Below are positions 17,235 through 24,972 of a stretch of DNA of 64,000 bases, piece by piece. The DNA lies in NCBI RefSeq assembly GCF_021462825.1, contig NZ_JAKEEB010000030.1, forward strand, positions 1 through 64,000, in the 5' to 3' direction. Source of the DNA: Streptomyces glomeratus. GTDB lineage: Bacteria > Actinomycetota > Actinomycetes > Streptomycetales > Streptomycetaceae. Each line of letters begins with the position of its first letter. Position 1 is the stretch's first letter. The notes under the pieces were generated by a model. The model saw nothing but the letters and a program-made list of their open reading frames with translations, was not told the origin of the DNA and ran no database searches. The translations under genes were made by a program, and so were the position numbers.

Positions 17235-18233
17235 ATGGACACCTTCGCTCTGATTCTGACCATCCTGGTCGCCCTCTTCTTCGCTTATACCAACGGTTTC
17301 CACGACTCGGCGAACGCGATCGCCACCTCGGTGTCGACGCGTGCGCTGACGCCGCGCGCGGCGCTGGCGATGGCGGCGGTGATGAACCTCGCCGGTGCGT
17401 TCCTCGGCAGCGGGGTGGCGAAGACGGTCAGCGAGGGCCTGATCCAGACGCCCTCCGGCGGCGGGGGGATGGGCATCCTCTTCGCGGCACTGCTCGGCGC
17501 CATCGTCTGGAACCTGGTCACCTGGTACTTCGGCCTGCCGTCGTCCTCGTCGCACGCGCTGTTCGGCGGACTGGTGGGCGCGGCGATGGCGGGCGGTACG
17601 ACGGTGTACTGGTCCGGGGTGCTGGACAAGGTCGTCACGCCCATGTTCCTGTCCCCGGTAGTGGGCCTGATCGTCGGCTACCTGGTCATGACGGCGATCA
17701 TGTGGATCTTCCGCCGGGCCAATCCGCACAAGGCGAAGCGCGGTTTCCGCATAGCGCAGACCGTCTCGGCGGCCGGCATGGCGCTCGGGCACGGCCTCCA
17801 GGACGCGCAGAAGACGATGGGCGTCGTGGTGATGGCGCTGGTCATCGCCGACGTCGAGAAGTACGGCGACCCGATCCCGGTGTGGGTGAAGCTGGTCTCC
17901 GCGGCGATGCTGTCGCTGGGGACGTACGCGGGCGGCTGGCGCATCATGCGCACGCTCGGCCGCAAGATCATCGAGCTGGACCCGCCGCAGGGTTTCGCGG
18001 CGGAGACCACGGGTGCGTCGATCATGTTCGCGACGGCGTTCCTGTTCAAGGCGCCGATCTCGACGACGCACGTCATAACTTCGGCGATCATGGGTGTGGG
18101 CGCGACGAAGCGCGTGAACGCCGTGCGGTGGGGGATCGCCAAGAACATCGTTCTGGGCTGGTTCATAACGATGCCGGCGGCGGCCGCCGTGGCGGCGTGC
18201 GCCTACGGGCTGATCAACCTGGCGTTCCTGTAG
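17235..18233 (+). CDS. pit: Low-affinity inorganic phosphate transporter, Pit family
   Basis: A 332-aa polytopic membrane protein with the two inverted Pit/PHO-4 signatures: NGFHDSANAIATSVSTRALTP near the N-terminus and FKAPISTTHVITSAIMGVG near the C-terminus. SSSSHALFGG and GLQDAQKTMG also fit the family. It takes up phosphate (as metal phosphate) with a proton gradient. It is coupled to the DUF47 gene seven bases upstream and followed by a strong hairpin, so the two form a bicistronic operon placed just before the high-affinity pst genes. Confidence 0.95.
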   Translation: MDTFALILTILVALFFAYTNGFHDSANAIATSVSTRALTPRAALAMAAVMNLAGAFLGSGVAKTVSEGLIQTPSGGGGMGILFAALLGAIVWNLVTWYFGLPSSSSHALFGGLVGAAMAGGTTVYWSGVLDKVVTPMFLSPVVGLIVGYLVMTAIMWIFRRANPHKAKRGFRIAQTVSAAGMALGHGLQDAQKTMGVVVMALVIADVEKYGDPIPVWVKLVSAAMLSLGTYAGGWRIMRTLGRKIIELDPPQGFAAETTGASIMFATAFLFKAPISTTHVITSAIMGVGATKRVNAVRWGIAKNIVLGWFITMPAAAAVAACAYGLINLAFL

Positions 18234-18279
18234 CCCCACCGGCCGAGGGCCCTGCGGGGCCTGCCGAAACGTTTCTCCA

Positions 18280-18332
18280 CCCCCTCTCGCGCCCGGCGAG
18301 GCTCCACCGAAGCCGCCGGGCGCGAGAGGGGG
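18280..18332 (+). terminator. Terminator hairpin after pit
   Basis: A perfect 19-bp stem (18280-18298 with 18314-18332) and a 15-base loop start 46 bases after the pit stop codon. There is no U-run, but this is one of the strongest hairpins in the window and is well placed to end the DUF47-pit transcript. Confidence 0.85.
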
Positions 18333-18423
18333 TGATCTGTTTGCGCCCCGTCCCTGGCCCCGCCCCCGTCACCGCCGGACCGCTTCGAGATGCGGGACGC
18401 TCAGGCGCGAGAACACTGGAGCT

Positions 18424-18624
18424 ATGACTGCGAAGGCACTCCTCGAAGGCGGGCCGGACGATCTCGCGGGCAAGCTCGTGCCCATCGTCCCGCCCGGAAA
18501 AGAGCTGAAGATTCCGCATCGCGGCGGATACGAGCACTACAAGATGACGCCGCGCCACGAGAACAGCCAGGAGGGGCAGGTCACCGTCTACCAGTGGTGG
18601 GAACGCACGGAAGTCGCCGAATGA
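18424..18624 (+). CDS. Small conserved protein, DUF5988-like
   Basis: A 66-aa protein with the pattern EGGPDDL...IVPPGKELKIPHRGGYEHYK...VTVYQWWERTEVAE. I recognise this from short streptomycete proteins of unknown function grouped as DUF5988. It looks like a small single-domain beta protein. ATG 18424 has GGAG just upstream. It stands alone between the pit terminator and a second hairpin at 18653-18683, so it is probably monocistronic. Role unknown. Confidence 0.75.
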   Translation: MTAKALLEGGPDDLAGKLVPIVPPGKELKIPHRGGYEHYKMTPRHENSQEGQVTVYQWWERTEVAE

Positions 18625-18652
18625 CGCGGACGAGTCGCCGCACGACGCGAAC

Positions 18653-18683
18653 GGGCCCGCCCCCGGGAGCCAGGGGCGGGCCC
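18653..18683. terminator. Bidirectional terminator between the small gene and pstB
   Basis: GGGCCCGCCCC (18653-18663) pairs with GGGGCGGGCCC (18673-18683) across a 9-base loop, followed by TCTTCT. It separates two convergent units, the 66-aa gene and the end of the pst operon at 18746. Confidence 0.8.
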
Positions 18684-18745
18684 TCTTCTACCTCACGGTG
18701 GCACCGCCATGCAGCACCGCGAGGGGTCCTCGGACCGGTCCCGGA

Positions 18746-19522
18746 TCAGCCGAAGCGACCCGAGATGTAGTCCTCCGTCGCCTGGACCGACGGGTTGGAG
18801 AAGATCCGCTCCGTCTCGTCGATCTCGATCAGCCTGCCCGGCTGGCCCACGGCCGCCAGGTTGAAGAACGCCGTACGGTCGGAGACACGCGCCGCCTGCT
18901 GCATGTTGTGCGTCACGATGACGATCGTGAAGCGCTCCTTCAGCTCGCCGATCAGGTCCTCGATCGCGAGGGTGGAGATCGGGTCCAGGGCCGAGCAGGG
19001 CTCGTCCATGAGCAGGACCTTCGGCTCCACCGCGATCGCGCGGGCGATGCACAGACGTTGCTGCTGGCCACCGGACAGGCCGGAGCCCGGCTTGTTCAGG
19101 CGGTCCTTGACCTCGTTCCAGAGGTTCGCTCCCCTGAGCGACCTCTCCACGACGTCGTTCAGTTCCGACTTCTTGTAGTTGCCGTTCAGGCGCAGACCCG
19201 CCGCCACGTTGTCGAAGATCGACATCGTGGGGAAGGGGTTCGGGCGCTGGAAGACCATGCCCACCTCACGGCGGACGGCGACCGGGTCGACCCCGGCGCC
19301 GTACAGGTCCTCGTTGTCGAGGAGCACCTTGCCCTCGACGCGTCCGCCCGACGTCACCTCGTGCATACGGTTGAGCGTGCGCAGGAACGTCGACTTGCCG
19401 CAGCCCGAGGGGCCGATGAACGCCGTCACCGATCGCGGCTCGACCGACATCGAGATGTCCTCGATCGCCTTGTGGGAGCCGTAGTAGGCGGTGAGCCCGC
19501 TTACGTCGATTCGCTTGGCCAT
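18746..19522 (-). CDS. pstB: Phosphate ABC transporter ATP-binding protein PstB
   Basis: A 258-aa ABC ATPase: Walker A GPSGCGKST (residues ~37-45), Q-loop MVFQRPNPFPTMSI (the PNPFP run is diagnostic of PstB), signature LSGGQQQR, Walker B VLLMDEPCSALDP and the H-loop THNMQQA. It powers high-affinity phosphate import with PstA and PstC. It is the last gene of the pst operon, 63 bases after pstA, with GGAAGTGA upstream of ATG 19522. Confidence 0.97.
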   Translation of the reverse strand: MAKRIDVSGLTAYYGSHKAIEDISMSVEPRSVTAFIGPSGCGKSTFLRTLNRMHEVTSGGRVEGKVLLDNEDLYGAGVDPVAVRREVGMVFQRPNPFPTMSIFDNVAAGLRLNGNYKKSELNDVVERSLRGANLWNEVKDRLNKPGSGLSGGQQQRLCIARAIAVEPKVLLMDEPCSALDPISTLAIEDLIGELKERFTIVIVTHNMQQAARVSDRTAFFNLAAVGQPGRLIEIDETERIFSNPSVQATEDYISGRFG

Positions 19523-19585
19523 GACTACTTCACTTCCAGTATCAGTCGCTGTGGGCCCCGACCGGCGGAGCCGGAAATCGTCGCC

Positions 19586-20650
19586 TTAGCGACCGGTCTT
19601 CGGGGCCTTCCAGCGGGCGATGCCGCGGGCCACCAGGTTGAGGATCATCACGAAGGCGATGAGGGCGAGTGCCGCCGCCCAGGCCCGGTCGTAGGCCGCG
19701 CCGGAGCCGGCGCTGTTCGCGTACTGCTGGTAGATGTACAGCGGCAGCGAGGCCTGCGGGTCCTTGAACGGGTCGCTGTTGATGAAGTTGGTGCCCCACA
19801 CCAGCAGCAGCACGGGCGCGGTCTCACCGGTGATACGCGCGACGGCGAGCATCACACCCGTCGTGATACCGCCGATCGAGGTCGGCAGGACCACCTTGAG
19901 GATGGTGCGCCACTTCGGGACACCCAGCGCGAGGGAGGCCTCGCGCAGCTCGTTCGGGACGAGCTTGAGCATCTCCTCCGTGGAGCGGACCACCACGGGC
20001 ATCATCAGGATCGCCAGGGCCAGGGAACCGGCGAAGCCGGAGTAGCCCATCTTGAGGATGAGGATCCAGAAGCTGAGGACGAACAGACCGGCGACGATCG
20101 ACGGGATACCCGTCATGACGTCGACGAAGAAGGTGACGGCACGGGCGAGCTTGCCGCGCCCGTACTCGACGAGGTAGACGGCGGTCATCACACCGATCGG
20201 CACGGCGATCACGGTGGCGATACCGACCTGCTCGAGGGTGCCGAGGATCGCGTGGTAGATACCGCCGCCGGTCTCGGTGTCGGCGACCACGCCCATCGAG
20301 TGGGTGAGGAAGTAGACGTCGAAGACCTTCACACCGCGCTTGAGGGTCTCCCAGACGAGGGAGGCCAGCGGAATGACGGCGAGGAGGAAGCAGACCCAGA
20401 CGAGGCTGGTGGCGACGCGGTCCTTGGCCTGCCGGCGTCCTTCGACACGCGCGGCGATGACGTAGGTGCCGAGGACGAACAGGACCGCGGCCATCAGGGC
20501 CCACTGGATGCTGCTGTCGAGGCCGGCGGCCAGGCTGATGCCCAGGCCCACCGCGATAGAGCCCACGCCGATCGCCCACGGCGACCACTTCGGCAGGCTG
20601 GCACCGCGCAGGGTGCTGCGACGCTTTCCGGTGACGGCTGCGGTGCTCAT
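19586..20650 (-). CDS. pstA: Phosphate ABC transporter permease PstA
   Basis: A 354-aa inner-membrane permease. Three hydrophobic N-terminal helices precede the MetI-like domain. The EAA loop (RSTEEMLKLVPNELREASLALGVPKWRTI) and GGITTGVMLAVARITGETAPVL are typical of PstA. It forms the channel with PstC. Its ATG overlaps the pstC stop as ATGA (20647-20650), showing translational coupling. Confidence 0.95.
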   Translation of the reverse strand: MSTAAVTGKRRSTLRGASLPKWSPWAIGVGSIAVGLGISLAAGLDSSIQWALMAAVLFVLGTYVIAARVEGRRQAKDRVATSLVWVCFLLAVIPLASLVWETLKRGVKVFDVYFLTHSMGVVADTETGGGIYHAILGTLEQVGIATVIAVPIGVMTAVYLVEYGRGKLARAVTFFVDVMTGIPSIVAGLFVLSFWILILKMGYSGFAGSLALAILMMPVVVRSTEEMLKLVPNELREASLALGVPKWRTILKVVLPTSIGGITTGVMLAVARITGETAPVLLLVWGTNFINSDPFKDPQASLPLYIYQQYANSAGSGAAYDRAWAAALALIAFVMILNLVARGIARWKAPKTGR

Positions 20651-21654
20651 GCGTTGGCCCCCGAGTACTCCTTGCGGCGGGCGATGATCACGCGGGCCGC
20701 ACCGTTGACCAGCAGGGTGATGACGAAGAGGACCAGACCGGAGGCGATGAGGGCGTCACGGCCCTGGTCGGTGGCCTCGCCGAACTTGCTGGCGATGTTC
20801 TGGGCGAAGGTGCCGCCGCCCGGGTCGAGCAGACTGGTCTGGATGTCGAAGGTCGGGGAGAGGACGGTGGCGACGGCCATCGTCTCGCCGAGCGCACGGC
20901 CGAGGCCGAGCATCGACGCGGAGATCACACCGGAGCGGCCGAACGGCAGCACGGCCATGCGGATGACCTCCCAGCGCGTGGCGCCGAGGGCGAGAGCCGC
21001 CTCCTCGTGCATCTGCGGGACCTGCCGGAAGACCTCACGGCTCACGTTGGTGATGATCGGCAGGATCATGATCGCGAGCAGGATGCCGACGGTGAGCAGG
21101 GAGCGCGGGGCGCCGCCCTGCCAGGAGAAGATGCCGGTCCAGCCGAGGTAGTCGTTCAGCCAGCCGAACAGGCCGTCCATGTGCGGTACGAGGACGAGCG
21201 CGCCCCACAGGCCGTAGACGATGGAGGGCACGGCGGCGAGCAGGTCGATCACATAGGCGATGGGCCCGGCCAGCCGGCGCGGCGAGTAGTGCGTGAGGAA
21301 CAGCGCGATACCGACCGCGACCGGAACCGCGATGGCCATGGCGATGATCGAGGAGACGACCGTGCCGAAGGCCAGGACCGCGATGCCGAAGACCGGCGGG
21401 GTCAGGTTGGTGTTCCACTCGAAGGTGGTCAGGAAGTTGCCGTGGTCCTTGCTGATCGCGAGGCTCGCACGGTAGGTGAGGAAGACCGCGATCGCGGCCA
21501 TGATCACCAGGAGGAAGATTCCGGACCCGCGGGACAGGCCCAGGAAGATCCGGTCCCCGGGGCGGGTGGCGCCGCGGCCCGCACGCTTCTGCTCGGCCGC
21601 GGAGGGCCGGTGAGCGGGGGGAGGCGCGTCAGTGTTCTGAATAGTGATGTCCAT
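20647..21654 (-). CDS. pstC: Phosphate ABC transporter permease PstC
   Basis: A 335-aa permease with a short Pro/Arg-rich cytoplasmic N-terminus, six or so helices, and the EAA motif VPQMHEEAALALGATRWEVIRMAVLPFGRSG, then GRALGETMAVATVL. It pairs with PstA in the phosphate channel. ATG 21654 with GGAG six bases upstream gives the usual PstC N-terminus; earlier in-frame codons lie in the hairpin-containing leader and are rejected. It overlaps pstA by four bases. Confidence 0.95.
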   Translation of the reverse strand: MDITIQNTDAPPPAHRPSAAEQKRAGRGATRPGDRIFLGLSRGSGIFLLVIMAAIAVFLTYRASLAISKDHGNFLTTFEWNTNLTPPVFGIAVLAFGTVVSSIIAMAIAVPVAVGIALFLTHYSPRRLAGPIAYVIDLLAAVPSIVYGLWGALVLVPHMDGLFGWLNDYLGWTGIFSWQGGAPRSLLTVGILLAIMILPIITNVSREVFRQVPQMHEEAALALGATRWEVIRMAVLPFGRSGVISASMLGLGRALGETMAVATVLSPTFDIQTSLLDPGGGTFAQNIASKFGEATDQGRDALIASGLVLFVITLLVNGAARVIIARRKEYSGANA

Positions 21655-21715
21655 CAGGATCTCCGGTCTGCGGAGCCGTGGCTGGTGTCGGCTCCAGGCG
21701 GCGGTGCACCGGACG

Positions 21716-21748
21716 GTGCGGCCCGCCCCGTGAGGGGGCGGGCCGCAC
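21716..21748 (-). terminator. Attenuating hairpin between pstS and pstC
   Basis: A 14-bp perfect stem (21716-21729 with 21735-21748, 5-base loop) begins seven bases beyond the pstS stop codon (at 21755, minus strand) and ends about 60 bases before the pstC start. Such a structure would partly end or stabilise the pstS message and explain the excess of binding protein over permease. Confidence 0.75.
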
Positions 21749-21754
21749 ATCGGG

Positions 21755-22885
21755 TCAGCTCAGGCTCGAGATGGTCTCGCGAACCTTGGAGTTGATCTCG
21801 GCGGGGATCGGCGCGTACTTGGCCTCGGCCAGCTGGTTCTGGCCGTCCTCGGACGCGGTGTAGGTGAGGAAGGACTTCACGGCCGCCAGGGTGTCGGCCT
21901 TGTTGCCCTTGTCGCAGACGACCTCGTAGGTGACCAGGGTCAGCGGGTAGGCGCCGGCCTCGGTGGGCTGGTAGTTGAGCTTCAGGGCCAGGTCCTTGCC
22001 GGTGCCGGCGACCTGGGCGGTCGCGATGGCCTTGGTGGCGTTCTCGACGGTGGCCTTGGCCGGGGTGGAGGCGCCGGTCTTGAGGTCGGCCGCCTTGATG
22101 CCGTCAGCGGCGTAGGAGAGCTCGAAGTACGCGATCGCACCCGAGGTCTGCTTGACCTGCTGGGCGAGGCCGGAGGAGCCCTGCGCGGACTGGCCGCCCT
22201 TCGCCTGCCAGGCCTTGCCGCCCGAGTACGGCCAGTCGCTCTTCGCGGTGGCGATCAGGTACTTGGTGAAGTTGTCCGTGGTGCCGGACTCGTCGGAGCG
22301 GTGGAACGCCTGGATCTTGAGGGCCGGCAGCTTGACGCCCGGGTTCAGCTTGCTGATCGCCGTGTCGTTCCACATCTTGATCTTGCCGTTGAAGATCTTG
22401 GCGATCGTGGAGGGGTCGAGGACCAGGCTGTCGACGCCCGGGACGTTGAAGCCGACCGCGATCGGGCCGCCGACCATGGGCAGGTCGATGGCCTGGCCGC
22501 CGGTGCAGACCTTCTTGGAGTCGGCGATCTGCTCGGGCTTCAGCGCCGAGTCGGAGCCGGCGAACGCGGTCTGGCCGCCGAGGAACGCGGTGACGCCGGC
22601 GCCCGAACCGGTCGGGTTGTAGTTGATCTGCACGTCGTGGCAGGCCTGGGTGTACTGCTTGACCCACGCGTCGATCGCGTTCTTCTGCGCGGAAGAGCCG
22701 GAGGCCTGGAGCTGGCCCTTGGCGTTGTCGCACTTGATGGAGGAGGTGCTGGACGCCGACGTCGAGCTGCCGCCGGTGCTGCTCTTGCCGGTGTCGTCGG
22801 AGCCGCACGCCGTCAGGGCCAGGGCGCCGGAGACGGCGACAGCACCGAGAGAAAGGGCGCGAAGCCGGTTCTTGCGCTGAAGCAT
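21755..22885 (-). CDS. pstS: Phosphate-binding lipoprotein PstS
   Basis: A 376-aa precursor with a lipoprotein signal (ALALTACGSDD, lipobox LTAC), a Ser/Thr-rich linker and a periplasmic-binding-type phosphate receptor domain (GSSAQKNAIDAW, NYNPTGSGAGVTAFLGGQTAFAGSDSAL, RSDESGTTDNFTKYL), the standard PstS ligand motifs. It captures phosphate outside the membrane and delivers it to PstCAB. ATG 22885 is preferred over the adjacent GTG 22888. A PHO box lies about 160-185 bases upstream. Confidence 0.96.
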   Translation of the reverse strand: MLQRKNRLRALSLGAVAVSGALALTACGSDDTGKSSTGGSSTSASSTSSIKCDNAKGQLQASGSSAQKNAIDAWVKQYTQACHDVQINYNPTGSGAGVTAFLGGQTAFAGSDSALKPEQIADSKKVCTGGQAIDLPMVGGPIAVGFNVPGVDSLVLDPSTIAKIFNGKIKMWNDTAISKLNPGVKLPALKIQAFHRSDESGTTDNFTKYLIATAKSDWPYSGGKAWQAKGGQSAQGSSGLAQQVKQTSGAIAYFELSYAADGIKAADLKTGASTPAKATVENATKAIATAQVAGTGKDLALKLNYQPTEAGAYPLTLVTYEVVCDKGNKADTLAAVKSFLTYTASEDGQNQLAEAKYAPIPAEINSKVRETISSLS

Positions 22886-23025
22886 CACTTTCGGAAGTTC
22901 CTTCCAGGAGCCGCCGTCCGTGGCGGCGTGCGAGGGGTGCGGTAGCCCGTCAGGGCTGCCGTGACTGGAAATGCGACAGCACGCCTCATGCGCGCTTCGC
23001 ACCGTGTACGGCCGAAATTAGGCAG

Positions 23026-23069
23026 AACAGGTGAAGCTGCCGATGGTCGAGAGTGAACGGAAGGTGAAC
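23026..23069 (-). promoter_or_regulatory. PHO box (PhoP operator) upstream of pstS
   Basis: Read on the minus strand, GTTCACCTTCC (23069-23059) and GTTCACTCTCG (23058-23048) are two consecutive 11-bp direct-repeat units matching the streptomycete PHO box. The next in-phase unit is degenerate (23047-23037) and the fourth, CTTCACCTGTT (23036-23026), is again close to consensus. This arrangement predicts strong PhoP-dependent induction of pst under phosphate starvation. Confidence 0.9.
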
Positions 23070-23273
23070 CCCTGCGGTCGGTGTGGTTAGGTCACGGAAC
23101 GCTTACGTCTCGGACACGAGGGCATTCCGGCGGCCGAGTCGCAACAAGGGGCGGCTGGCCTGCGCTTTTCGGTCGATGCGGGCTGCCTCCGGCTGCTCAC
23201 GCGGGCTCCCATGCCTCGAGTGGACGCAGGTGTCGCTCCGCGTACCGGATGCCCCTTTCAGGGGTCTCGATGC

Positions 23274-23690
23274 TTATGTCAGGTTGAGTACGTTCAGGAA
23301 GGCGTCGACCAGTTGTCTGTCGCGCGGCTGGGTCAGACGGGCCCGGGCCGCGGCAGGCGAAAGCCACAGGATGCGGTCGACCTCGTGGTTCGGAGCGAAG
23401 GAGCCCCCCGCCGCCTCGGCCGCCCAGTAGTGGACCTGCTTGGGGCGGCCGGCCACCTCGTACCACGCGGTGGGCAGGCGCGCGCCGGGGACGGCGGTGT
23501 ATCCCGTCTCCTCCTCCACCTCGCGCAGCGCACCCGCGAGCGGGTCCTCACCACGCTTGAGCTTGCCCTTCGGGTGGGACCAGTCGTCGTACTTGGGCCG
23601 GTGGACCAGACAGATCTCCAGCGCGCCGTCGACGGGCGAGCGGCGCCACAGGACACAGCCCGCCGCGCGGATGGTGTCGTCGTCGGTCAT
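23274..23690 (-). CDS. Nudix hydrolase (MutT/NUDT2-like)
   Basis: A 138-aa protein with a complete Nudix box at about residues 42-64: G-x5-E-x7-REVEEETGY. The N-terminal RAAGCVLWRR and the HRPKYDDWSHPKGKL segment are typical of the small Nudix enzymes that travel with CHAD and ppk in actinobacteria. Those cleave nucleoside diphosphate-linked substrates such as diadenosine polyphosphates or 8-oxo-dGTP. ATG 23690 has GGAGC upstream. Downstream of CHAD and ppk, it probably belongs to the same polyphosphate-related unit. Confidence 0.9.
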   Translation of the reverse strand: MTDDDTIRAAGCVLWRRSPVDGALEICLVHRPKYDDWSHPKGKLKRGEDPLAGALREVEEETGYTAVPGARLPTAWYEVAGRPKQVHYWAAEAAGGSFAPNHEVDRILWLSPAAARARLTQPRDRQLVDAFLNVLNLT

Positions 23691-23804
23691 CGGGTGCTCC
23701 GGCTCCTCTCTCGCGCCGCGCGGCACCTCTCGCCCTGCCGGGTGGCGCTGCCGGTCGTGACTGCCGTGCCGTTCCGTGCGATGCCGTGCCGTGCCGTCGT
23801 ACGC

Positions 23805-23866
23805 GTGCCCGTCGCCGGGCGCCTGCGGAGTGCCCGTCGCCGGGCGCCTGCGGAGGCGCCTACGGA
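23805..23866. repeat. 25-bp tandem repeat, 2 copies plus partial
   Basis: GTGCCCGTCGCCGGGCGCCT plus GCGGA occurs perfectly at 23805-23829 and 23830-23854, and a third shortened copy (GGCGCCTACGGA) runs to 23866 across the CHAD stop codon. Each unit holds a CCGTCGCCGGG/GGCGCC self-complementary core. Just upstream (23752-23800) is a degenerate GTGCC run. The array fills the gap between CHAD and Nudix. Confidence 0.85.
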
Positions 23867-24972
23867 GTACCCACCGTCTGCTTCTGCCATGACTGCTGGA
23901 ACGCGAACCTGGCCGCCTCCACCTCGTGGCGCTGGTCGGCGTGCAGCACACCCAGGGCGTACGCCGTCGCCGGGGCGATGCGCGGGGTGCGCGCAGCCGC
24001 CGCGGCGGCCGCGGCCGCCTCCGAGGCGTCCCGGTGCCGGTTCAGGGCCTGGCCCGCCGTCAGCAGCCGTACGTCGACGGGCGCGTTCTCCCCGTACAGC
24101 ACCTCCCGGGCGTAGCGGTGCAGGCGCAGCAGCAGCCGGACCTGGTGCCAGGGACCGTCCTGCGGGTGCGGGGCCGGGTCGGGGGAGAGGCCGTGGATCA
24201 GCGCCTCCGCGTTGTACGGGTGGCCCGCGGTGATCAGCGGCAGCGCGGCAACCGCGTCGCACAGCCGCTCCTCCGCGGCGGCGGCCAGCGGGCGCAGGTC
24301 GGCGGTGGCCGCGGCGGACGTGAGCGGCACCTCGCTGGCGAGGACGGCGACGCTGTCCGCCACCGCGTGGAACCGGCTGGAGCCGAGAGCCTGGAGGGCC
24401 GCGGAGTGGGCGCGCGTCCGGGCCAGGGTCAGCTGGCGCTCCAGCAGGGCACCCGCCTTGGCCGCGCCGACGGTCAGATTGCCCCGCTCCGGGACGCCGG
24501 GCTGGCTGCGCGTCCCGGTGCCGGACTCCGCCGCGACCCCCGGCTGCGCGGGGAAGACCGAGGATCCCGACAGCCGGTGCAGGGCGAGCAGCAGCCGCTC
24601 GAGCCGGGCCGCGTACGCGTGCTCGCGGGCGAGGGTGCCCGACAGCCAGGCGAGTTCGGGACGCATCGCCTCCGACCAGTCGGCGTCCAGGAGCGGGCGG
24701 AACGTGTGGAGCGTGCCGCTGATGCGGCGAGCCGAGCGGCGCAGGGCGAGCGCCGCGTCGCCGGAGGCGTCCATGCCGTTCCCCCCGACTCCCGGCTCCA
24801 CCCCCACTCTCGACCTCGCATGAGCGGGGGTGCCCCCACCGGCACCGGTCTCCCGGTGCTGCCGCAGCGAGCGGAGGAACTCCGTGGCCTGGGCCCGCAG
24901 ATAGCCCGCGAGGGCGTCCCCGGTGGGCCCGGCCGTGGGGTCGGTGGGGGGATCAAGGTGTTGCTGTGCCAC
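23860..24972 (-). CDS. CHAD domain protein
   Basis: A 370-aa protein of the CHAD family: helical, with conserved histidines and basic residues (ALRRSARRISGTLHTFRPLLD, WLSGTLAREHAYAARLERL, LIHGLSPDPAPHPQDGPWHQVRLLLRLHRYAREVLYG). CHAD domains bind inorganic polyphosphate, and this gene directly follows and overlaps ppk by 20 bases, which fits a polyphosphate-granule role. Start is GTG 24972, with GGAGG seven bases before it inside the ppk end. Residues ~40-65 form a variable, probably disordered insert. Confidence 0.9.
   Translation of the reverse strand: MAQQHLDPPTDPTAGPTGDALAGYLRAQATEFLRSLRQHRETGAGGGTPAHARSRVGVEPGVGGNGMDASGDAALALRRSARRISGTLHTFRPLLDADWSEAMRPELAWLSGTLAREHAYAARLERLLLALHRLSGSSVFPAQPGVAAESGTGTRSQPGVPERGNLTVGAAKAGALLERQLTLARTRAHSAALQALGSSRFHAVADSVAVLASEVPLTSAAATADLRPLAAAAEERLCDAVAALPLITAGHPYNAEALIHGLSPDPAPHPQDGPWHQVRLLLRLHRYAREVLYGENAPVDVRLLTAGQALNRHRDASEAAAAAAAAARTPRIAPATAYALGVLHADQRHEVEAARFAFQQSWQKQTVGTP

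Noticed and set aside
18698..21151. 817-aa plus-strand open frame opposite pstB/pstA/pstC
   Set aside because: Antisense shadow of real pst genes produced by GC-rich codon positions; its translation is Arg/Asp/Gly-rich without motifs.
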